Positions 52,101-63,812 of a stretch of 64,000 nt of DNA are shown here, piece after piece. Positions within the stretch are counted from its first letter, which is position 1; each line of letters opens with the position of its first letter. The stretch is taken from NCBI RefSeq assembly GCF_000315625.1, contig NW_005434605.1:374242-438241 (forward strand). Reading direction: 5' to 3'. The notes beneath the pieces were generated by a model. The model made no database searches and had not been told where the DNA came from. It was given only the letters and a program-made list of their open reading frames with translations. Made by a program: the position numbers and the translations under genes. This stretch comes from Guillardia theta CCMP2712 (lineage: Eukaryota; Cryptophyceae; Pyrenomonadales; Geminigeraceae).

Positions 52101-54926
52101 TTTGCTCATCAAGACAGCGATGCAGCTTCAGTCGATGGATGCGACCTACGTCACTTCAGCTGAGTTCCTACTGAGCATGATGGAGGACGAGATCAAGCGA
52201 GGGTCGGAGAACTTTGAGCAGGTCGAGATAGAGACTCTCTTCGACGAGACGTGGAACGAGCTTCCTGATCACGGTTAAGCCACCGCACGTGAGAGAGGAG
52301 GGCTGAGGATGCTGCAGGTGTGCGGAGAGAGTTTGAAGCGAGCGAGTTGTTCCTTTACCAAGACAAGGAGGGCGGGGAGACGAGGAGCGGAGAGACGGAG
52401 ATGACGCAGACGATGAGGTCCGGCGAGGTCAGCTTCCAGGATTCCGGCCAAGAGGAGCAGAGGAGCAGCGAGGGGGACGAGCTCGGGGAGGATGCTCCCG
52501 CTGAGCTCCTCGAGTTCCCGGGCTTCGTTGGCATCCCCGACATCGAGCTGAGGGTGGAGGCTCTGAGCCGAGCCGTGTGGCGTAGCATCGCCCGGTCGTG
52601 CGGGATGGGGATGAGGGCGGAGGACGTGCAGCTGTTGAGCTTGTTGGCTGCCATTCATCTTCACCTGCAGACCCTGACTGACAGGGGGGCGCGAGCGGCT
52701 GACCTTGAGCTCCTCGACGCCTTCTGTCACTTCCAGACCAAGTTGCACAGCTCCAACGCTCTGAACGCGACGATAACGAAGATGGAGGAGGAGGAGTTTC
52801 CGACGTGGATGTCCGAGAGGAGCAAGCACAGCATGAGGCAGCTGGCTGCGCTGAAGAGGAAGGGACTTGTCTTCCAGGAGGTCCTCCACTCCTTGCAAGA
52901 CTTCAAGCCGCTCATGCAGCCCCGTGACCCCTCGACCCTCCTCCTTCCCGACCGATGGCAGAAGCAGCTCAACCCCATGGAGCGATGGATCCTCCTCCTA
53001 GCCTTCCGCCCAGATGCGACCAGGGCAGCATGCGCCCGCTTCTCCCGCGAGATTCTGTGGGGGGCAGAGGAGACTGTTCACCCCAGCAACGACCTGACCG
53101 TGCTGGACGGAGCTTTCTCCTCCTCGCGGCCCCTGGTCGTCCTCCTCTCGTCCCCAGAGATGTTCGACACAGCTTACAACCAGCTCCTCCGCAAGTGGCC
53201 GCTCCTGGAGCTTCTCTCGATGAGCAGCATGCAGGAGAGGGAGGGAGTGATGGCGATCGAGACTGCGAGGAGGAGCGGACGACCTGTCATGGTGGAGAAT
53301 GTCCAGCTGCTCACCAACTGGGAGACTCTCGTCTTTGAGTCTGCGGCCTTTCCGACGTCAGAGAGGCGGGGGGAGGAGGGGGGGGCTGATGGGTTCCGCC
53401 TCATCCTTCTCTTCTCGCTGGACTTTGTGAGGGAGAGTCTCCAAGGTCCGACACTGCAGCTCGAGGCCCCGCAAGCGCTTCCTCTGAGACATGGCCTCCT
53501 CAACCTCCTCCGTCGCAGCCCCCGACTTCTGTTTGCTCCTCCTACCTCGGTCAAGCGCAACTTCATCGAGAGCATCCGCTTGGCGGCTTTGCGTCAGTCA
53601 GAAGGGGAGGAGGAGAGGGCGACGGTGGGAGGAGAGAACGAGGCTGAGCGGAAGATTCTCGCCGCCAAGATTGTCTTCTCTCTCGCCATCCTCCACAACG
53701 TCTGCCGAGCGAGGAGCGCGCGCTCCTGGAGCTGCTTTCACCCTTTTGCTTCTCTTGCCACGCAGGACTTCGGCCTTGTCCTCTCAACTTCCCTCCAGCT
53801 CATGCAGAGCAAGCGAGTGCTTCACTCGAGCTTGTGGCGAGAGCTTCGCTTCCTCGTCCTCGAGGTTCACTACACTCCTTTCCTCTCCGATGCCTGGCAA
53901 CGACACGCTCTGGAGCTGCTTGTCGGTTTGACTTGTCCCTGGAACGCGTTTGAGGGAGCGTCCAAGGACTCGGCGATGGGGTTCCTGGAGGGAACGACGA
54001 TGGACGTGGAGGCGGCGAGGGAGGAGGTGACAGACTTCGAGACGATCGCGTCCTTTGCGACGAGACCTCAGCAGCTGCGGATGGAGGAGGTGATGGTTGA
54101 GCTGGAAGCCTCATGGGCAGTAGCAGAGGAGATGCCAGCAGATCTCGCTGGGGGGATCAAGTTGGGGGACATGGAAGACGAGCTGCTACAGGAGGTGCAG
54201 AAGGGAGTGGGGGACCTGATCTTCAGAAGGAAGAAGCGAGAGATCAATCGACAAGACAGAGCCAAGATGACGCTCGACGAGCTGCAGGAGCGACTGCCTG
54301 TGCTGCTTCCCCTCCCTCAGGGTGCCATCGAGAGCGATCTCTTCTTCCAGTTCTTCGCTAGAGAGCACGCGGCTCTCACCTCCCTCCTCTTACAGATCGC
54401 GAGGACCAACAACTTGCTGGAGTTGGCGCTAGACAGGCAGGGCCAATTCGAGGAGTCGACGGACACGGTCATCGACAGCTTCTGCCATGATCGCATCCCC
54501 TCCGAGTGGCTCTCCCGCTCCTACCCAACCTGCCGGCCCCTCGGCTCGTGGTATAGCGATCTTATCCTCCGATGCGAGATGATGGACGACTACAGCAGAA
54601 AGGTCCTTCTCCATCAGCACCACCACCACCTCCTCCTCCTCCTCTTCCTTCCCCTCTTTTTGCATTCCTCAACCTTCTATCCCACTTGTCTGCTCGCTCT
54701 GAGTGTCAGAAGCAGAAGCAGCTTCCTCCAGTGGTCTGGCTGGGAGGTTTCTTCTTCCCGCAAGGCTTCGTTGCTGCCGTCATGCTCCACCTCGCCACCA
54801 GCCTCAGCATTCCACTCCCTCAGCTGGAGCTCAGGACAGAGGTGAGAAGAGTGGCGGTTACTGACCGTTGCTCACTTTGCAGCAGGTCCTCAGAGGCTCT
54901 TTCGAAGATTTCCAGCAGCAGGCCGC

Positions 54927-54989
<63 letters not shown>

Positions 54990-55348
54990 CATCGTCATCT
55001 ACGGCCTCCACTTGCTTGGCGGGCAGTTCGATGCGGAGGTAGTCACATGCTGCTTGAACTTCAACTGACGAGTGATAGGAGGGCAAGCTGACGCACGTCA
55101 CCTCGCCGACTCACTCTCTTGAGCTTCCTCCTATCCGCCTCTCTCCCGCTCCTTCCAACAGCACAGCAAGTCATGTCTGCATCTTCAAGCCGCTCGACCC
55201 TGCAACCGGCAGCTCCTCCGTATCCCTCCCAGTCTATCACACAACGCAGCGAGCTGGGCATGTGATAACGATGGAGTTGGAGGCGAAGGAGGGGAGGGAA
55301 GCATGGTATCTCAGCAGCGCCGCCCTGGTTCTCGACAGCTGGCAGTAG
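40191..55348 (+). CDS. Dynein-heavy-chain-like protein with degenerate AAA1 (DNHD1-like)
   Basis: Eight exons (40191-43775, 43859-51712, 51760-51911, 52050-52273, 52318-54602, 54710-54841, 54883-55038, 55079-55348) join in phase to about 4,885 residues, heavy-chain size. Order: N-terminal tail and linker (to ~1,750), AAA1 (~1,830-2,000), AAA2 with P-loop GPPGCGKS (~2,250) and LDGELHPSW, AAA3 with GSVGSGKS (~2,630) and LFVDDLH, AAA4 with GPRGSGKT (~2,985), antiparallel coiled-coil stalk with a microtubule-binding-domain-like tip (~3,250-3,550; LNRLDFSNLSELRSITSP), AAA5, AAA6 and the C-terminal domain (WLGGFFFPQGF, GIVIYGLHLLGG). In AAA1 the usual GPAGTGKT is replaced by VTDVRQEKLQ and the CFDEFNR Walker B by VITNLWALP, while flanking landmarks (YGYSFIG, LPSFRQIFRP) persist. 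AAA1 drives dynein motility, so a non-motor role is inferred. A 19-residue polyQ tract interrupts the C-terminal domain. Two introns use GC donors. Confidence 0.88.
54931..54987 (+). repeat. In-frame (CAG)18CAA polyglutamine tract
   Basis: Nineteen glutamine codons, 18 of them CAG, in the exon 54883-55038, between DFQQQAAE and GIVIYGLHLL of the dynein-like C-terminal domain. The surrounding frame is fixed by both splice junctions, so this repeat is translated. Confidence 0.9.
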
Positions 55349-55496
55349 AGCTCAGCAAGTTGAGCATCCTTGTATATACAAACTAGTTGACCTCGCGATC
55401 CTCCTGCCCCACTCTCCTTCTCTTCTACTTCCCCCTCATTCACACCGGCTACCCCAGCAGGAGCACTGAAGAAAGATCCCATGACAGAGAAGGACG
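55349..55496. other. Short convergent intergenic region
   Basis: Only 148 bp separate the stops of the dynein-like gene (+) and the methyltransferase gene (-). No feature was seen. Confidence 0.5.
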
Positions 55497-58135
55497 TCAG
55501 ACTATCGCCCAGAGCGCGTAGGGGCGAATCTTGGCGTGAGACCCTCCAGGCTTCTCGAACGTGAGCACCTTCGCCTTGTCAGCTCTCACCTCCCCGAGCC
55601 CGCACCGTCACCTTAGAGAGATGCGCACACTGGTGGGTGCGGAGGACGAAGCCGGCCTCCTGGTAGATCTTGACCTGGAACCCTGCTGAGAAGGCAGCCA
55701 GCAAGCTGCAGGCAGGAGGCGCAAGGAGGAGCAGAGGTACCAGGTCAGTGTTCTCGAAGTAGCTCATGTAGTAGGGCTCGTGGTAGTTGGCAGGGAAGCG
55801 CTTGCCGATGTGGTCTCGTTCAGGAATGTCTCCCTTCTGAAAGGAGTCGGTGATGACGGCGATGCCTCCCGGCTCGAGCACGCGGAACATCTCCGAGGCC
55901 ACCTGGGGAGCGTCAGGGAGGGGAGAAGCAAGTGAGCGTCTGACCTCCTTCCTCACAGGGAAGGGAATCTCGTGAAACAAATAAGTGCACGTCACTATGT
56001 CAAATTCCTCGTCATCAAACGGTAAATCTTCTGCTTTTGCCTGCGCAACCATAACGCAACAACCTCGTTGTTGCTTCCTCGCGCTACCTGCACAAACTTG
56101 GGGAACGAGATCTCCCGCCCTGTGACCGATCGCGTGTACTCTGCGAAGTACTGCATGTTCTCTTCCGCTACCTGCTCAAAGTCAGCAAGTCTGTCGCTGC
56201 GATTCGCTTCTAATCTCCTCCCTTATCTCCTCTCCCTCCCTCCCTCCCTCCCTCCCTCACCTGAAGGTAATAAGGTGACAGATCAGAAGCAACGGACTCG
56301 ATCGTTGGCCAGTTGTCTTTGATGAAGGTGTGCAACCTGTCATTCACTTCACCCTCCCTCCATCGTCACCTGCCCTCACACCTGCCAGTCCCACACGCCA
56401 CCTCCAACAGCTTCATTTCATGCTCCTCCTTGATGCCTTTCAGAAGCGAGATGTGCTCACTGACAGACACAAAGCTCTGCCGCTGCATGGCGTCCTGACC
56501 AATTTGTGAGGACAGGTAGCTCAAGAAATGCAACGGAGGGGCAGAGTAGAGATAGGCTACCTGCGAGCCGGAGAAGAGAGATTCAGTTGTATATTCATAC
56601 GTCCTCGCACTCTTCGTCGACAACCAACCATCGGTTTGCCAGTGGAAGTTCTGCAGGTAATAATCGGGATACTGACTGAGGTCTCCGAGAAGGTATCTAC
56701 CCACAGACCACATCACGTCAGTGTCAGGGGGGCGAAAATGACTGGACATTCATACAGATATGAAATCTATGCGGGAATCAATAAAATGCACATGAAAGCA
56801 ATTCCACTCAATGGAGATGACATGATTTGAAATGGACACAGAGGTGAACCAACACACTTTGATCTAGACTCACCGATCGTTGAACAAGTCTTCGTCTTCC
56901 CGCAGCGGGTCGTTGACGATCACAACCCCGCCAAGGGCCTGAGCCTCTCGCAGAAGCACTTGTCTCCTGACCTCTCGCTTGCCTCCTTCGCCCTTGGCTC
57001 GCCTGGGTCAAAGTCATCTTGCAACCACTGGCGGGTCAAGAACCGCAAGGCGGCACATCCAACACACCTCGAGCCCATGAGGATGGCTTCGTTCAAGGTG
57101 TCGAGAAATTTTTGCCGAACGTAGACAGGGTTAAACTGTCGGTGCCTCAAGCTCGCGTCGTAAGGGTAGCGATAGATGCCGTAGACTATATTCATGCAGT
57201 CCCTCCGATAAAGCTCGAAGATACTGCCAAACAATCTTCCAACCTGCAGAAGAGGCAGCCGTCAGGTGCTACGTCACACCTAACGCATCACTCACTCTTT
57301 CCGCTGACGGGATCTTGGTTGCCGACTTGAACTCTCCGCTGCTCTTCTTCTCGCCGCTCATAGCAATGCGCTTTAGAGCAGCAGCAAGCTCTCTACGATA
57401 GTTTTTGCCATAGACCCAGGGCCTCCAGTCAGGCTCAACCTTCATCTGCAGCAGGGCTGCCAGCACGTTGGATAGGAAGAAGAAGAGCGTGCGGCCGGTG
57501 TGATAGATCCAGTAGTTGCGCTGTTGCGGATCCTTGAGGGCGCGAGCTACAGACGGTTCATCGAGTAAGTTGAAAAGCTCGTTGAGGCTGAGAGGAATCC
57601 TCATGGGAATCCAGCGATCTCTCGGGTGGCCCTGCAGGTATAAGGTTTGTTGAGGTTTCGCATGTCGCCAAGACTGCCTCCATTGCTCTCTCTCGTCTTC
57701 TGATTCAGGCGTTTCGAACTCATGAAACCGAGATCTAATGGCGGGAGTCACTCTTGACCCTCCGCTCTTGTTTTTGTCATTCTCGTGTAGCAGGGTGGAG
57801 GCATCATGAACTATAACAGGTGCGCTGCTGCGTTCTTGACTGCTCAGGAACACAGCATGCTGGCTGTCTGAGCCATCAGCTTCTACATCACCTTCACGCG
57901 ACTGTTGTGCAAGATCCAGCGCATTCTGTTCCGAAGCAAAGATCAGAGTTGCGCTTCTCCGTCGAGCAGTCCCTCTAACGCATCGGCTGAGGAGGAACTG
58001 CTGAGCTCTTTGTCGGTTGAATCGACTACAATCTGACGAATGAGGACAACTCAACGGCGACATTGCAAAACGTGAGAAAGCATCCAGCGAAACGCATTTG
58101 ACAGCAAGCAAGAGCGCGGTCAGCAAGAGATTCAT
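55497..58135 (-). CDS. Predicted plastid-targeted class I SAM-dependent methyltransferase
   Basis: A minus-strand gene starting at 58135 with a signal peptide (MNLLLTALLLAVKCVSLDA) followed by FSRF, the phenylalanine-type entry of a bipartite plastid presequence. Exons in order encode: a ~280-residue N-terminal region; GRLFGSIFELYRRDCMNIVY (to 57074); a VVIVNDPLREDEDLFNDR exon (~56876-57000); YLLGDLSQYPDYYLQNFHWQ (~56565-56697); and the Rossmann fold with motif I LLEVACGTG (~56390-56495), ASDLSPYY, AKAEDLPFDDEEFDIVTCTY, then MFRVLEPGGIAVITDSFQ. It ends VLTFEKPGGS...YALWAIV at 55497. This is the Methyltransf_11/UbiE-like pattern of enzymes acting on small molecules, quinones or lipids. The substrate is unknown. 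The FHWQTDGWLS motif resembles a group of plant and algal plastid methyltransferases. Splice edges in the middle are approximate. Confidence 0.75.
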
Positions 58136-58867
58136 ACGTGTTGGGCGCGAATGAACTCACAGGGCCTCATTGAACATCTCCAACTCCCCACTGCGCAATG
58201 CCTGCCGGTCATTTCAGACATGTGTTCATTTGTTTCACCACATTGCTCAGATCTTTTGCCTCTCCTCTTTCCGTAGTAGTAGTACTAGTACTCCCCCAGC
58301 TCCCCCTGAACACTTCCCCTGCTCCTGCTCCTGATCCCCCACCTTCCAATGCTCCTGCTCCTGCTCCCTCGGTCCCCTCGGTCCTGCTCCTGCTATCAAT
58401 TGTAATCAAACTGCTTCTCCTGCTCCCTGCCCTCCCTCCTCTCCCTGCCCTCCCTGCCCTCCCTGCCCTCCCTGCCCTCCCTGCCCTCCCTGCCCTCCCT
58501 GCTCTCCGTCTTGTTCTCTCTGCTCCTCCTGCTCCTCCTGTTGCCAACGAACCCCTGCATTTGCGAGTTGCTTTGCCCAAACTCAAAAGCCTCTACCCTA
58601 CCCCTCTTGATAAAGTTGACTACCCCTCGTTTTGTATAAATCGACCCCACCTTCCTACTACCCCCACCCCCTCCATTCCCCATTGGTCTCAGGGAGCTGC
58701 TTTGGATGTCTGTCTACATTTTACAACTGAAAAAAGAAAGAAAGAAAGAAAAAGAAAGAAAGAAAAAAAGCTGCTCTCCGATTGAATTTCAGCCTCATCT
58801 CTTTAAGATTCCGATGATCTAGTAGTAACCAAGTCACTCCCCCTCTCCCTCAGCTCTTCTCTGACGC
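58136..58867. other. Intergenic region with CCCTGCCCT minisatellite and small family A patch
   Basis: 58136-58200 holds the promoter side of the methyltransferase gene. 58310-58430 is CTCCTGCTCC-rich. 58431-58502 is a tandem array of a 9-bp unit (ccctgccct). 58600-58680 is C-rich in the style of family A (taccccctcg, ctacccccacccc). 58730-58770 is an AAAGAAAG purine tract. The open frame through it is compositional. Confidence 0.6.
58431..58502. repeat. 9-bp minisatellite (CCCTGCCCT)n
   Basis: About seven to eight tandem copies of ctccctgcc/ccctgccct in the intergenic space between the methyltransferase and MAP3K genes. Confidence 0.9.
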
Positions 58868-61800
58868 TCACCTGGAACGACCGAAGTACTCCGTGCTGTT
58901 TCCGCTCCCATACATGGCCGCGGCGATCGCCTGCAGAGGTCCTCCTCCTGTGCCTGGGGCTGGGTAGCCTCCGATTGGGATGCTTGCGTCGTCAGAGGAC
59001 AAAGAGTCCCTCCGCTGCTTCCTGCTGCGCTCTTCAGAGGTGACTATGGTAACATAGAGCTTCCCCGCTTACCGTTGGGGCTTCGCTGCCTTGCCTTGCA
59101 GATTCTGCTGCTGCTCAATGTTCCTGGGCAAGACATCAGAGCCTTTTCATCACTGCAGGAGGGGAGACAAGGAAAGAGTCGGCTGCGAATGTCGACGCCC
59201 CTTGTTCTTGAGCAACCTTGCCTTGATCTGCAAGCAAGTGAGATCACACAGACAACCTCTCTACGCCACCTTTAATCTCCTCGCCATCTCGTTGAATTGT
59301 TTCTCATCCATAATGCGCCATTGGACCGTATCCTGCTCTGACTTTTTCTCTGGATGCTCCTGCTCTTCACGATCAAACGCGATAAAAGATCAACTCAATC
59401 TTGTCTTGCCTTCGTGGTCTCGGTCTGGGCAGCCTCATGCTGGTCTGACTTAGACGAAGCCGCGTTGATCAGCTTGATGCTCGATTCCTTTGACGGCGAG
59501 ATGCTTGAAGATTGACTCATCTTGAGTTCCTCCCCGTCAATGTTGGTGAGATCTAGCTCTTCGACTCCTTCGTGCTTGGGTTGCACAACTTTCATAAACC
59601 TTGAAACATTTCAAGTCAAGACCGATGCACGAACCAGAGACTCGGATCGCAAGGCATACTTGTGCTTCAAAAGAGCATCAACATCCTGTAACACCAGACC
59701 CAAAAAGTTAAGTGCGCCTAAGGTTTTCGCAACAACTTACCGGACGATCAGCAGGATTCCGTCGACAGCAAAGCAGCAAGAAGTCTTTCGCCTCCTGAAA
59801 TTCCAGTAAGAGGATCATTGTGGAAACGAACTTCAGATTGCCTCTGACAAGGTCTTCTCATCGAAAGGAGGGTGCTCGTCTGTCGAAGTAATTCTGATAA
59901 GCACTGCGTAATGATTGTCCAGCTCGTTGTACGGAGGTTTCCCACTTGCCATCTACAAGACAGTCATCACCTCACACGCACCAAGCGTGGGATCACCTGC
60001 AATACAGTACAGCCGATGCTCCAGATGTCTGACTTCTTGCTGTATCTCTGCTCCTTGATCACCTACGTCCAGCAACCTCGTCATACGTCACTGAGATCCG
60101 CACGAAACCTCTCAACCTCGGGGGGCATAAAGACAGGAGTTCCTCTGAGGCTCAAGGAGGCCGCATTGTTGTCGCCAGCATTCACCGACTAGAGAGATGA
60201 AATGAGCATCGCTTCACTCTGACGTATCAACACAACATTGAGGTATCTTGAACTTCCAAAATCAGCAAGTTTGCAAACTCCGCGATTGTCAACCAAGATA
60301 TTCTGTCCTTTGATATCCCTATGAACAGTCAAACACAATTCTTATCCGTTCAAGCAGCACCCACCTATGTATGATTCCCCTGCTATGTAGATACTGCAAA
60401 CCAGCAAGCACTTCCCTTGTGTACCTGCACGTGCACGTCCACGGAGTCAAGAAAATGAAATTCAAGAAGTACAATTTCTATCTGCTTCTCACTTTCTCAC
60501 AACAGTGTCAACAAGTGGGCCAAATCTGGACACCAAATCTGCTACGGACCCACCTAAGCACATTATTGCATCAAATAAATGATTTCAGTTCAACGCGTCA
60601 AGCTTTAGGCAAAATATTGATCACCAGGCATGTGCTCTAAAAAAATAGATAACTCATTGTTGACACTGTTTCGTTCAGTTCCAAGATATCTGTTCAATAT
60701 GTTATGAGGCAGATCGGAAGATTTGACTTATCCTATACTTGACGATGTTGACATGGTCCAGCGTTGCAAGAAGTGCTATCTCTCTTTCCAGCTGTGAAGG
60801 TACAAGTTTCAAAACCAAGATGCTGAAGAACTTTGTCCAATAAGACAATCTACCTGTACTACTTCTTCGCTTCTTTCCTTGCTTACGAATACGACCTAAA
60901 AATTTTGAATTCCAAGCCAACAATTGAGTATTGCTATTTCACCTGCTTTACTACGAAGAGCTCTCCAGAATCAAGGTTCATGCCCAAGTAAACCTTCACA
61001 TGTTGCATGAGATACTCAATGACATACAAATGGAAAAGATTAAGAATAACATCTATGGCTAGCAAGCCATACCCTTCCAAACGAACCAAACCCGATCAAA
61101 TTCCCACGTTGCCAACGGACAATCGATCCTGATTCATGATCAAGAGAGGACATGATCGCAGTGGATATCCTACCAATCTGTCGAATTTTGCCCTCCGGCA
61201 ATTCTTCAAGTTCTTCCAAGAGCATTTCTACAGACAGCATTCAAAACCATAGATAGCTTTGATTCTGATTCTGCTGCAGAATTGAAACCGTCATTTTTCA
61301 CCTGGTTCATCTTCTACGAATGGAACGACTTCATCATGCATTCCATGTTGATCATCCGCTTCGTCATCTTCACTCCTTGGTCCAGCTTCCTTCCCTCTGG
61401 TCATTTCAACCGGCTGTTGTTTCGATTTCGGCTGCAACAAAGAAAGAAAAATTCACCATATGCACTACTTCGAATTTACACAACCGGCTCAAGCAACACA
61501 CGTTTTTCATGTGTCTCCAGTGTACCGATACTTTTGACACTGTCTGATTTTTCAAGTTCCTGGACAAGAAAGGAATCAAAAACCATCTCGAGCGCTCTCG
61601 GAGACAATACCTTTGAAATCTCCTCTTTGTACCCTGGTGACATCTTTCGAATACTTTCAGCTGTTTCTCGCCTCAAGCTCTTTAGGATTTCATTTCTCGT
61701 CCGATAGGTCTCTTGCCGTAGCGGTGATGACGTCTTGCTCTTGCCCGATGCACTCTCTTTGTCAGGGTCTAGCTTTGCTGCTGAGTCCTCCTTGTAAACA

Positions 61801-62266
61801 TTGATTTGATTGTGTGAACGGGCAACATTCTGCTGTAAACGAGAAGAATGCTGATGGGCCATACGGGGTCCAATAGCCTCTAAACTGCGCGATCTATCAG
61901 GCTTGTCAGCCCTTTCATCATAATATCTTCTTTCCTGCAACGCACCGATCACTCAAGCGAGACTACGGACAAACAACTTTATACCAACGGGTTGTGAGTG
62001 GACCATTGTCCAGGCTTCATCATCTTCGCATTGGTCGGAGAGTTTTTAGGAGTTGCAGCAGCTGAAGCCAAGTGATGGCGGTGGGAGAGGTCATGCCCGT
62101 CGACTGACAACCTCGAGCTGTGCCGGTTGCTCAAGTTCTTCTCCGAGTGCGCTCGAGCTACTGGATGCCGAGAATGAGACTTCAAGCGTACTTCCAGCTC
62201 ATGGTCTTTCCAGTCGCTCCTTTCCTTCCAACCTGAGCCTCCGAGAGCACTGGGGAACCCGCCCAT
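58868..62266 (-). CDS. STE11/MEKK-type MAP kinase kinase kinase
   Basis: A minus-strand, many-exon gene starting [10 protein letters not shown] at 62266. The N-terminal ~350 residues are charged and low in complexity (H/S/R/K-rich, [21 protein letters not shown]). The kinase domain follows: [15 protein letters not shown] (~61065-61110), catalytic lysine in ELFVVKQV (~60940-60970), [18 protein letters not shown], then VPGGSI-like sequence, [11 protein letters not shown] (~60295-60330), LADFG (~60257-60271), [10 protein letters not shown] (~60117-60145), and the subdomain IX/XI helices ending near 59670. This order and the HRDIKGQN and GTP-x-FM-x-PE signatures are those of plant ANP/MEKK-like MAP3Ks, which phosphorylate MAP2Ks. 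A polar C-terminal extension follows ([40 protein letters not shown]) and ends at 58868. APE is MPPE here. Intron edges near 59400-59640 are uncertain, so a stop at 59395 is an alternative. Confidence 0.75.
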
Positions 62267-62549
62267 CTTGTCTCTGACCTCGAGGAGGAAGCTGAGGGCT
62301 GATGAGAGGTGAGAATGATTAGCGTGCCTTCATCGCAGAGCTGTCAAGAGGATTCTCAATGAGCTCTTTTCATGTTCCCCTAATATCTCGTTTCCTCTCA
62401 TGACGCTTTTCCTCTGCTCATGCCGCCGTCGCCTCCTCCTCCTCTGCCCATTTCGGCTCTGGCTGCATCCATGTCGCGCCTTTGGTTGAATCGAACCAAC
62501 TCAGTTGGTTCAATCAAAACAAACCGCTTCCACGACCAGCGAAGTGTCG

Positions 62550-62950
62550 CTGAAGGGGTGGGGGTACTTTTGTCCACCCCTCCGTTACCTAGCGATCAAG
62601 GGGTTTTGAAGGGGTACTCTATGAATGAGGACGCCAATAGGAATAAAAAACACATTTGGAGGGTGGGAATGTGGTAGAGAACAGGAACGAGAGGGTGGGG
62701 TGATCTAACGGTCTCTACTGGGGTAGGGTAGGTATAATAAGTCACTGAGTACCGCACAATCAGGGCCCATACAGTCACTCATATCTCCGGGGCAATAAAG
62801 GGGGTAGGGTACTTGACCCCACCACCCCTGAGTCTTACAAGAGCGAACACTGACTTGAGCAAAAGCTGGAGGCTTGAAAGTTATCAATCAGTACCCCTTG
62901 ATTTCCAGTATGAAGGAGGGGTGGTAGAGGAAACACATATCCCGTGGTCC
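62550..62950. repeat. Family A repeat (copy 6)
   Basis: G-rich on the + strand (gggtggggtgatct, ggggtagggtaggt, agggggtagggtactt), with a short flip to C-rich at 62814-62830 (gaccccaccacccc), then AT-richer spacer and family B. This repeats the polarity of copy 1. Confidence 0.6.
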
Positions 62951-62979
62951 TCCAATCGGGGCCGTATTGAATCGGTTTA

Positions 62980-63420
62980 AACCACAACATCTGTCCGATT
63001 CAATTCATTCCACTCGGAGCCTCGGAGCAGCCTGTGCCACGGTGCCGAGTTCCCGGGCCCGGGCCCGGCGGCCGGCCGCCGCCGCAGCGCCGCCAGGCCC
63101 CCGGCCCGCCACCAGCCTGAGGCCGCCGCCCGGCAGGGCGTGGCCTGAGGCAGCCCGCCCGGCTGCGGCGTCACGGTCCGACACACACAGTTCCTGCAGT
63201 GCTTTCTTCTGCCAGGCTTGGCGCCGCGGTACGGTACTCAGGCTGCATCCCGGCGAGTCCTGCCACCGACACTGCCTCTCCGGGCCGAGTCCGGGTATCT
63301 AACGGACATCATTCGCAAGTTCCTGGCATGCATGATGGACCGTACTATCCAGACTGCTGAGCCTCCTGATTCCCGGTCAGTCCTACAGGCCCTGTCCGGG
63401 CCTCCTCAGTCCTGAGTCAA
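62980..63420. repeat. Family B repeat (copy 5)
   Basis: An extremely GC-rich block (cccgggcccgggcccggcggccggccgccgccgc at its core, 63052-63085) with CCGGGCC, GAGCC and GTCAC words, directly after family A copy 6. Frames through it are compositional. Confidence 0.6.
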
Positions 63421-63425
63421 TGTAC

Positions 63426-63812
63426 TTAAGTTCGGGCGTCTGTCAAGGCGATCGTTCCCTCCAGCGTACTCTTCTGCCACAGCATCCACCTGACAACGTC
63501 GTCATTGTTGGGCCACTCGAGGATGCCGTTATTTAGGGCTTGAAGCACTTCTCGAGCCAGAGGACAGCTCCTCCTCGGACCGTTTGTCGAGTCGCCCGAG
63601 GAGGAGTCTTCGCCGGAGGTCTCCGACTCCGATGGGGGAAACTCTTCGAGTGGCGCCGACGACCGGCGCGGAGCTGGCAAGGCGTCTCCGTCCCTCACTG
63701 TGACGTCGGGTGCCTCCGGAGAGCTCGACACCACTGGGGTGCTTGCTGCTGGCCCGAGCTCGCCTGCTTCCTCCCCGGCATCGGTCGGGTCCCGCCGGTC
63801 CTTGGGATACAA
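63426..63812 (-). CDS. Unknown open reading frame next to family B
   Basis: A 128-residue frame on the minus strand, starting MYPKDRRDPTDAGEEAGELG and ending ...WMLWQKSTLEGTIALTDART. The first 90 residues are E/S/P-rich and disordered. The last 35 (REVLQALNNGILEWPNNDDV) look more structured. It is not simple repeat translation. Because it abuts the A/B block and the window ends soon after, it may be an exon of a larger gene running in from the right or a remnant of a mobile element. No domain was recognised. Confidence 0.3.
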   Translation of the reverse strand: MYPKDRRDPTDAGEEAGELGPAASTPVVSSSPEAPDVTVRDGDALPAPRRSSAPLEEFPPSESETSGEDSSSGDSTNGPRRSCPLAREVLQALNNGILEWPNNDDVVRWMLWQKSTLEGTIALTDART

